Source: Pseudopithomyces maydicus
Lineage: Eukaryota; Ascomycota; Dothideomycetes; Pleosporales; Didymosphaeriaceae
Direction: 5' to 3'
Length of the DNA stretch: 64,000 bases
Assembly (NCBI GenBank): GCA_026873275.1
Contig: JANTUC010000006.1
Span: forward strand, 1,922,001 to 1,986,000
Part shown: positions 58,035-64,000 of the stretch, in pieces
Layout of the letters: the number at the start of each line of letters is the position of its first letter
How positions within the stretch are numbered: position 1 is the stretch's first letter
Made by a program: the position numbers and the translations under genes
The notes under the pieces: generated by a model
What the model was told of the DNA's origin: nothing
Database searches by the model: none
The model's input: only the letters and a program-made list of their open reading frames with translations

Positions 58035-58807
58035 TTCGATCGCTCTGCACTCGGAACAGCAGTAAGCGAAAATAAGTAGCTATCAATAGATGTATTCACG
58101 CATAAGCAATACTATTCTACTAATAAATCTCATGCCGTCTGATTGATCATGTGGCGAAATTTCCGTATTGGGCTTATAATAAAGGCTTTGTTCGTAGCGG
58201 GGCAAGACAAAGAGGCGTATGACGTTTCTAGATCGTAACCCTGCATACAAATCTGACGCAAAAAATGAATAAATAATTTAATTTATAATAAGTTAGTTTA
58301 AATAGGTTCACGCTTGTTTGTGCGTATGTCTTACTACCTATACCTAGGTATACGTAAGCACGCGCGCCTATAGTGAATACAATTAACGGGAGCGCGGAAG
58401 GCATGTTTGTATAATAGTGGTAGAGTCGGTGATTTTTATTGCATCGTGCCAGCTGGTAGTCTCTAATGTAAAATTTTTGTGATTAAATGAGAAGTTGTTC
58501 TTTAGGTAGTAGTTTGCCTATCTCTCTCTCGTACATTGTTCATGGAAAGTGTGCACAAAGATTCCAAAAATTTCCTGGTACCTACTTGTTAATTGCGGCA
58601 TCACAATGCAAGATGGCGGTGTACACGTTCATTGTGCAACATCGACTTCGATAGTATAAAGTCATTTCACTTGCCCATGAGAAAGGATGGAATAATCTCA
58701 ATACGTGCCAAAAAGCCTAGGACTCCTCTCTCATCATCTGCAGCTGGCCTGCTTTGCTAAAATTCTATTGTATAAAACCGAGCGTTTACACAACAATACT
58801 GGGTAGG
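58035..58807. promoter_or_regulatory. divergent intergenic region, UstYa-like / amidoligase
   Basis: 773 bp shared by both start sites. It contains a perfect 14-bp palindrome TATACCTAGGTATA (58339-58352) with weaker flanking symmetry (CTTAC ... GTAAG), and a short AT-rich patch (58258-58310). A candidate shared regulatory site; no factor assigned. Confidence 0.35.
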
Positions 58808-60196
58808 ATGAACGATTCGCTGACTTTCGGGGTGGAACTTGAGTTCATTTGTGTATACGAGAGGAATACTTTCACTAATAACCCAAAATACCCTGGTTTA
58901 GTCCCCAATGAAGATAACGGCGAGCTTGGCGGTTATGTGCAAGCAGGCCATGCAATATGGTATGTTTTGAATTCAGCCCATATACCAGCCTCCGGATTCG
59001 AAGATATTGACGCCCCACCGATTGGAACTTACTCGCAGTGGATCATCGACGAGGACGCGAGCGTGCATCTCAGCAGCGAAGAAAAAGCATACATTGGAGA
59101 CAATTATGAGACGGAAGCTATTGAGATCGCCTCTCCAGTTTTAAAGCTAACAGAACCTCACGACTTGATAAAAGTGCAACAGGTATTAAACCTTCTGCGT
59201 TGGATGGAAATAGAGTTTGGTTGCATGTTCCTCGCCAACGAGTCTTGCGGTATGCATGTGCACGTTGGCTGTGGCCAAGGGAATCCAATACCCATTGCGA
59301 TAGCAAAACGGGTATTTCAGCTGACCACGGCCCATGAGCACAACATTGATGCTCTTCATGCTGCAAGTCGCATACGAGCCCCTGTAGTGCCTGAGGGACC
59401 TGATAGATACCCTCATTACGCGCCACTGTCCTTCTTCCACCGTCGCGCAAAAGCTGCCTCGAAGCACGATAATGTGTTTGATTGGTTGAATAGAATTGAG
59501 AAAACGAGAGACTTTCTCGATTTCGAGCGTATTTTCCAGGTTACATGGGCGCTAGAGGGTGGATTGGATGGTGGCCACTCATCAGCGGTCAATTTTGACA
59601 ACCTCTTTCGTGAAAAACAGACCATTGAGTTCCGCCAACATCTCGGAACTCTGGAGCCCACAGAGGTTACAAGGTACGTGCTCTTTCTGGGATACTTGAT
59701 CACATACTGCTTCCAAACTGACGAGGATAAGTTCATTGAGCTATTGTTGAAAGCTACCGACCCAGCCTTCCAGATCGCCGACTTAATGTGCACTATCGAC
59801 ATCCCTGTTCATGTCACTGAACTCTTTGCTCCAGCGTCTAACATCCACACGCAATCCGATAGTGTTACGGATGTCATTCTAGCAGCACCCCTGCAAGCAT
59901 TGAAGGCTTTCAATGCAAACACAATCATTAAAAACAAAAGCCAAGAAATGTCCGGCGCTGCCCGGGACCGAAAATGGGCCCTAGAAATTTATGGGATTCA
60001 CAGAGACGTTGGAGCCATGTACATAAATTTCAAGCTGGTGCAGCGAATGACCTATGCAGCACTTCAACACCAATTCGGCAACCACGTCGCGGAGCTGGAT
60101 GAAATCTCTTCTCAGGCACGAAGCACGGTCTTTACACAGCTAGCAGAGATGTACCGTACGGGGGACTACCATATACTCAATACAATAAACTGCTAG
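58808..60196 (+). CDS. amidoligase-family protein (PF12224-like, COOH-NH2 ligase fold)
   Basis: 462 codons, no intron, from the first in-frame ATG (the frame extends to a TTG at 58754). The carboxylate-amine ligase / glutamine synthetase-like pattern is clear: FGVELEFI (residues 7-14; metal-binding Glu), QWIIDEDASV, EAIEIASPVL, ESCGMHVHVG (metal/ATP-site His), RYPHYAPLSFFH, and KQTIEFRQHLGTLEP (Glu and Arg of the active site). Such enzymes form amide bonds using ATP; in fungi they are largely uncharacterised. It lies between a UstYa-family gene and a PLP enzyme, which hints at a small-molecule pathway. Catalytic residues look intact; substrate unknown. Confidence 0.85.
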   Translation: MNDSLTFGVELEFICVYERNTFTNNPKYPGLVPNEDNGELGGYVQAGHAIWYVLNSAHIPASGFEDIDAPPIGTYSQWIIDEDASVHLSSEEKAYIGDNYETEAIEIASPVLKLTEPHDLIKVQQVLNLLRWMEIEFGCMFLANESCGMHVHVGCGQGNPIPIAIAKRVFQLTTAHEHNIDALHAASRIRAPVVPEGPDRYPHYAPLSFFHRRAKAASKHDNVFDWLNRIEKTRDFLDFERIFQVTWALEGGLDGGHSSAVNFDNLFREKQTIEFRQHLGTLEPTEVTRYVLFLGYLITYCFQTDEDKFIELLLKATDPAFQIADLMCTIDIPVHVTELFAPASNIHTQSDSVTDVILAAPLQALKAFNANTIIKNKSQEMSGAARDRKWALEIYGIHRDVGAMYINFKLVQRMTYAALQHQFGNHVAELDEISSQARSTVFTQLAEMYRTGDYHILNTINC

Positions 60197-60898
60197 ATCC
60201 GCTAAATAGCCTTAAATTTGAGCTACTATATTGCTGGCCTATAATTTGCGTTGTTGAATGTGGTAAATCTGGTAACATGGAGTAACCCTTTCTTTTGATG
60301 ACTCGTGCAAGATCATTTTATACCTGAAGCTTTCAATGCGTAACGTAGTCGCACGAAAGATATGCCAGGCAGGAGATCGAGTAGGGAAGGATGGCGGAAG
60401 GATTGTAGCTTAAGTCCGTTCAATGGAAACTCCTGTTGATCCACACATGAACATAGATCTGAATAGCAATCCATTAGATAATAAATAAAGTCTCGTGGTT
60501 CATATCAAAATATCAAAGGACTGTCATTCGCGGAACTTGAAATGTAGGCATTAGTAATGGGACTTCTAGTGAGGCCCGAAGCACTCAGCGGATGTGACAA
60601 ATCCAAGTGCGACGAGCGATTTAGAGTTTCTTGGAGTGATATGGGAAATAAATCCATATGTCTCCAAGTTTGAAGGCAAGCGTAGTTGAATTTCTGAATC
60701 AGCAAGAGTAAAAGCATATGAAGCTTGCTTGGCTGTAGGCACATATGCTCGTAAGCCCTTCTCGGCTTGTTGCGCCTGGCTAATTTATTACACACACATT
60801 GTTATTTGTGCACCCATTATGATATATTTAGGCCGGCTATATACATAGTGTTGTATGCATGGTCATGGTCTTATTGAGTTGTACATGACCCCTAGGGG
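60197..60898. other. intergenic between convergent amidoligase and PLP-enzyme genes
   Basis: About 700 bp holding the 3' ends of two convergent genes. The short frames present have no support. Nothing else seen. Confidence 0.45.
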
Positions 60899-62284
60899 TT
60901 AGCTCTTATCGTCAACTACGATACTCGTCGAGATGATCGGGTGGCTCAATGCTTGAGTGCCCGGTGTATTCCTCAATGCTTCCCCCATGATTTCTAAAGC
61001 TCTGTCAATTTGATCCTCTGTCACAGTCAGTGGGGGTGCGATACGAAAGACGCCTCCGAACGATGCGATAGTGGCCAACTGGGCCCACAAACCCATCTCA
61101 GTCATGTGTTTGGCGATGGCGTTACCAATCTCGATTGCGCTAATTTTCATCTCGCGGTCACCAACAATTTCCACCCCGGCCATAAGACCACGGCCTCTAA
61201 CATCGCCGATGCATCCGTATTTTGACTGCAGTTCTTTCAGACCTGCTTGGAGTCTAAGCCCGAGGTGTCGCGCTCGGGAAACCAGGCCGTCCCTTATCAC
61301 AATCTCAAGCACCTTATCCCCCACCGCCGCTGGCAGAGGATCGTTTATATGAGTTGTGTAGAAAAGAAAACCGTTTTCCTTGGCATACTTCGCGATATAA
61401 TCCGAAGTTATCACAGCGCTTAGAGGGATACCATTTCCCAGAGTCTTACTCAATGTAAGAATATCAGGTACAGTACCCTCATCTTCAGGGTGATGCGTAA
61501 ATGCGAACATATCTCCTGCTCTTCCTAGACCCGTTTGAGCCTCATCAACGATCAGAAGCATATCACGCTTGGTACAGTGATCCTTCATGGCCTTTAAGTA
61601 CCCTGGTGGCAACTCAAGCATGCCGCCACTTGACAGGATGGGCTCAAGTATGACAGCTGCAAGAGAGCCACAAGATTGTTTGTCCAGTAGGTTGAATCCA
61701 TAGTCAAGCTCTGTTTTCCAGTCGTAGCTCCCATCGGAGTGTCTGAAAATGGAGTGATACGCATTCGGACTAGGAAGGATAAGATTTCCGGGCATAAGCG
61801 GTCCATAACCCGATCTTCCTGCGTGGTACTGTGCTCCTAGTGATACTCCAGTCATACCATGCCATGATGCAGCTAGGCCGACAATCTCGAACTTGCCCGT
61901 GTAGAACTTGGCAAGCCGGATTGCAGCTTCATTGCTTTCTCCTCCGGTGCTCAAAAAGAAAGCTTTGTCGAGACCCGGAGGTGTGACGCTGGTCAATCGC
62001 TTAGCTAGATTGATTACTGGAGGGCTGATCATGCCACTGAACAAATGATCAAGATGCTGGGCGTGTTCATGAATGACCTGAACAACTTCGGGATTTCCAT
62101 GGCCGATGAGACAAGACATTTGTCCCGACGTGAAGTCCATCATCCGATGACCACTATGTGTTTCCACATAGATGCCATCGACGGAGGTAACAATTTCGGG
62201 GTGGTAGGAGGTACCATAGGAGAGTAGGTGTTCGTCTGCATCGCGTTGCAGTTGCTCAGCATCGACACCATCGTATGGACGCAT
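60899..62284 (-). CDS. 2,2-dialkylglycine decarboxylase-like class III aminotransferase
   Basis: 461 codons, no intron, from ATG at 62284 (a GTG precedes it). PLP fold type I: GGESNEA (114-120), WHGMTG (141-146), VDEAQTGLGRAG (246-257), PLP lysine K280 in LTLSKTLGNG, and GGVFRIAPPLT near the C-terminus. It resembles bacterial 2,2-dialkylglycine decarboxylase more than ornithine or GABA aminotransferases: the SGQMS segment (53-57, substrate-binding Gln), LFSGM (81-85) and the Arg of FRIAPPL match. That enzyme couples decarboxylation of 2-aminoisobutyrate to transamination of pyruvate. It is convergent with the amidoligase gene and upstream is the LPMO gene on the same strand. Exact substrate is inferred. 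Confidence 0.82.
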   Translation of the reverse strand: MRPYDGVDAEQLQRDADEHLLSYGTSYHPEIVTSVDGIYVETHSGHRMMDFTSGQMSCLIGHGNPEVVQVIHEHAQHLDHLFSGMISPPVINLAKRLTSVTPPGLDKAFFLSTGGESNEAAIRLAKFYTGKFEIVGLAASWHGMTGVSLGAQYHAGRSGYGPLMPGNLILPSPNAYHSIFRHSDGSYDWKTELDYGFNLLDKQSCGSLAAVILEPILSSGGMLELPPGYLKAMKDHCTKRDMLLIVDEAQTGLGRAGDMFAFTHHPEDEGTVPDILTLSKTLGNGIPLSAVITSDYIAKYAKENGFLFYTTHINDPLPAAVGDKVLEIVIRDGLVSRARHLGLRLQAGLKELQSKYGCIGDVRGRGLMAGVEIVGDREMKISAIEIGNAIAKHMTEMGLWAQLATIASFGGVFRIAPPLTVTEDQIDRALEIMGEALRNTPGTQALSHPIISTSIVVDDKS

Positions 62285-62738
62285 CACGGCGGTCGGCTTT
62301 GTAGTTGGTGATTATATCGATTAAACTGGGGTTCTCCTGTAGATTGGCCTGAATTATCAAGTCCGTCGTGCAGGCATGTGCCATCAACAAACTGGGTTGA
62401 GGCTACCCCACCCCGCAGCTTTCCGACGGTTAAAAGAGGGGTTTAATCAGAGCCACGCACTTCTCGTCCCAGACACAGCACTATGCAGCTTGAAATTTGA
62501 TCGAATAACTAGTTGCAGGGAAAGCCTTGGTCGAAATAATCAAGTCACGTCTTAGTCAGCATCAGATAAGCATAAACAAGCTGATATAATAATGTGAATG
62601 AAGATGTGAAAATTCGGCACGAGATGGACATGCAATAATATCTATACAAGAAGCAGAATCTCCGTCGAGGAGCATTATACAACACCTCTTTTAGTGGACA
62701 CTCAACGATGCTCTGTTTAATCATAACGACCGATACGC
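62285..62738. other. intergenic between LPMO 3' end and PLP-enzyme promoter
   Basis: 454 bp with the promoter of the PLP-enzyme gene and the 3' UTR of the LPMO gene. No gene or repeat seen. Confidence 0.45.
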
Positions 62739-63830
62739 TTAGAAGAAACGGAAAGCACGCGCGTGTCTCCTGCTCTTTTGGGAAGCAGAGCTATCGGCAG
62801 AATCAGCCTCCTCAAGGAAGGCAATGAACTCGGCGATGGTGTACTTCTTCTCGGCACCGGCAGCAGGGCTCGAGGGAGTAGCAGAGGGAGCAGCGGCAGT
62901 GCTGCTGGGAAGCGCGGAGTTATCCGCAATAGAGGTGGGTTCAGCAGCAGCGGAAGTCTGAACAGCGGAGGAGCTGGCAGGAGCGGCAGTTGTCACAGGC
63001 GTAGCAGAGACAGCGCTGGAGGCAGGCTTGGTAGCAGTGGGAGGGGCGGCAGTGGCTGCTGGGGCGCCCTTAATGGTGCCGAAGGTAAGGAGTTGGGGAG
63101 TAGCCTCAGTGCCACCCTGGATCAGAGCGGGACCAGGGGCAGGGTAGCTGTCAAGAGGAGCGTGAATGCTGAAGCCAATTCCGGGGCCGGTCTTGCTGTA
63201 AGCGTCCGGGAAGGTGACCGTGTCGGTGGGCTTAAGAGTACCGCTACCGCTGACGGTAAGCTGATAGCATGAAACGTAATGCTGAGCGCCACCAGCAGAG
63301 CTAGCAGCGTGCAGAGCAATAGCCTCAGCACGGAGAAGGTAATCTCCAGGAGCGAGGTCCTTGGGGATAGTGAAGCTAAGTTTGCCACCGTTGTAGTTGA
63401 GGTCCTTGGTTCCCCAGAAGTCGTTGTCACCCTGAGTCGAGCCGGGGGCCTTTGCCCACGTATTTTGGTACACCTTGAAGAAGTCCTCCGCACCAGTAGC
63501 GGCGGCAGCATCCTCGACAGAGGCCATGTATGCAAGCACGGGCCCCCAGTGAGCACCACCAATGCCTTCCTCGGTCGCTGAGCGGGAATCGTGCTGGTGC
63601 ATCTCGATGGTAACCTCGTCTCCAGCCGCAAACTCGCAGTTTCCTTCCGCATCGGCAGGGTTCACGTTGCACTGGAGCGCGGTGCTGCTGTAGTCCTCAA
63701 TCGGACTGTTGGAAGGAACTTTCCTGACGCATTTGCTGCCAAGGTCTTCTCCATTCTTCCAAAGGTATTGCCATGTAGCGTGAGCGTTGGCAGCGGCGGC
63801 GAGGCCAGCGATAACAGCAGCGGTCTTCAT
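62739..63830 (-). CDS. AA9 lytic polysaccharide monooxygenase, secreted
   Basis: 363 codons, no intron. The signal peptide MKTAAVIAGLAAAANA (1-16) leaves His17 as mature N-terminus, which with His94 (GGAHWGPV) forms the copper histidine brace; Tyr185 (QHYVSCYQL) is the axial tyrosine and His174 (AIALHAA) lies near the oxygen site. Cys54 and Cys188 probably pair. The catalytic domain ends about residue 255. A Ser/Thr/Ala/Pro linker (about 256-325) then leads not to a CBM1 but to KKYTIAEFIAFLEEAD and a basic end (RRHARAFRFF). Cleaves cellulose or hemicellulose oxidatively outside the cell. Bases 62763-63652 have long shadow frames because of the GC-rich repeats. Confidence 0.95.
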   Translation of the reverse strand: MKTAAVIAGLAAAANAHATWQYLWKNGEDLGSKCVRKVPSNSPIEDYSSTALQCNVNPADAEGNCEFAAGDEVTIEMHQHDSRSATEEGIGGAHWGPVLAYMASVEDAAAATGAEDFFKVYQNTWAKAPGSTQGDNDFWGTKDLNYNGGKLSFTIPKDLAPGDYLLRAEAIALHAASSAGGAQHYVSCYQLTVSGSGTLKPTDTVTFPDAYSKTGPGIGFSIHAPLDSYPAPGPALIQGGTEATPQLLTFGTIKGAPAATAAPPTATKPASSAVSATPVTTAAPASSSAVQTSAAAEPTSIADNSALPSSTAAAPSATPSSPAAGAEKKYTIAEFIAFLEEADSADSSASQKSRRHARAFRFF

Positions 63831-64000
63831 GTTAGATGGGTGAATGAGTGTTTGGAAAAGAGTGACGAAAAAAACGAATGAATGACTATGTCAAAGCCAG
63901 TGGTAAAAGAGAGTCAGCGCAGCTGCGTTGCCCACAACTTCTTGTGGGAGCCCATCGTCTTATACCATAGGCGCAGGCCAGCGCTAATACCGTCCCATCC
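63831..64000. promoter_or_regulatory. upstream region of the LPMO gene
   Basis: 170 bp of 5' UTR and promoter-proximal DNA, with an A-rich run (63866-63875 on plus). No specific factor site claimed. Confidence 0.35.

Noticed and set aside
58754..58807. 18-codon extension of the amidoligase
   Set aside because: It relies on a TTG start; the first ATG (58808) directly precedes the conserved FGVELEF motif.
57051..60196. classic ribosomal peptide (ustiloxin-type) cluster
   Set aside because: No small precursor with signal peptide and Kex2-separated repeated cores was found, nor a tyrosinase or UstYb partner in the window.
62763..63652. long plus- and minus-strand frames (169 and 176 codons) over the LPMO gene
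   Set aside because: Shadows of the Ala/Ser/Pro-rich coding sequence; no start context or domain, and the LPMO frame has all catalytic residues.

Overview
The window comes from a filamentous ascomycete (Pezizomycotina). Signs are genes with short GT-AG introns (46-60 bp), an AA9 polysaccharide monooxygenase, a UstYa/DUF3328 protein, and long AT-rich blocks with the signature of repeat-induced point mutation (RIP): C to T at CpA on either strand, with CpG and CpC largely spared. I cannot name the genus.

Left block (1-27.4 kb) is a nest of Ty3/gypsy chromovirus retrotransposons. A RIP-destroyed copy A (1-3577, 3' part only) abuts a RIPped fragment D of another gypsy family (3578-5010). Copy B (5011-11402) sits in D, and copy C (11403-24934, TSD TATTT) follows B's truncated 3' LTR. 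Inside the gag relic of C lies copy H (12870-19593, TSD TCACT), an un-mutated young element with identical 436-bp LTRs, an intact gag, a -1 frameshift heptamer, a pol broken by one missing G, and an antisense gene for a Zn(II)2Cys6-coiled-coil protein. From 24.9 to 27.4 kb only RIPped, unassignable DNA is seen.

Island 1 (27.4-32.3 kb) is normal-composition host DNA: a disordered conserved hypothetical protein (minus strand) diverging from a dihydrofolate/folylpolyglutamate synthase gene (plus strand, one intron).

Right block (32.3-52.0 kb) is a three-deep nest in the opposite orientation: G (TSD TTTAA), with E inside its 3' LTR (TSD CACAA, right copy mutated to TACAA), with F inside E (TSD TATCT). 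The split G LTR adds up to the same 517 bp as its partner.

Island 2 (52-64 kb) starts with AT-rich DNA, a possible small secreted protein gene and a decayed membrane-protein pseudogene. Then come a UstYa-family gene (minus, four exons), an amidoligase (PF12224-like, plus), a 2,2-dialkylglycine decarboxylase-like PLP enzyme (minus) and an AA9 LPMO (minus). The first three could form a small biosynthetic group.

The most interesting signal is in the retroelements. Five of them (A, B, C, F, H), from at least two families and in both orientations, carry between pol and the 3' LTR an antisense reading frame with the six-cysteine spacing of a Gal4-type zinc cluster. In the RIPped copies every missing Cys reads as Tyr, as RIP predicts. 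The related subfamilies share R-U5 and coding sequence but have unrelated U3 regions, each with its own array of short repeated motifs. This suggests subfamily-specific pairs of an antisense-encoded regulator and its U3 sites.
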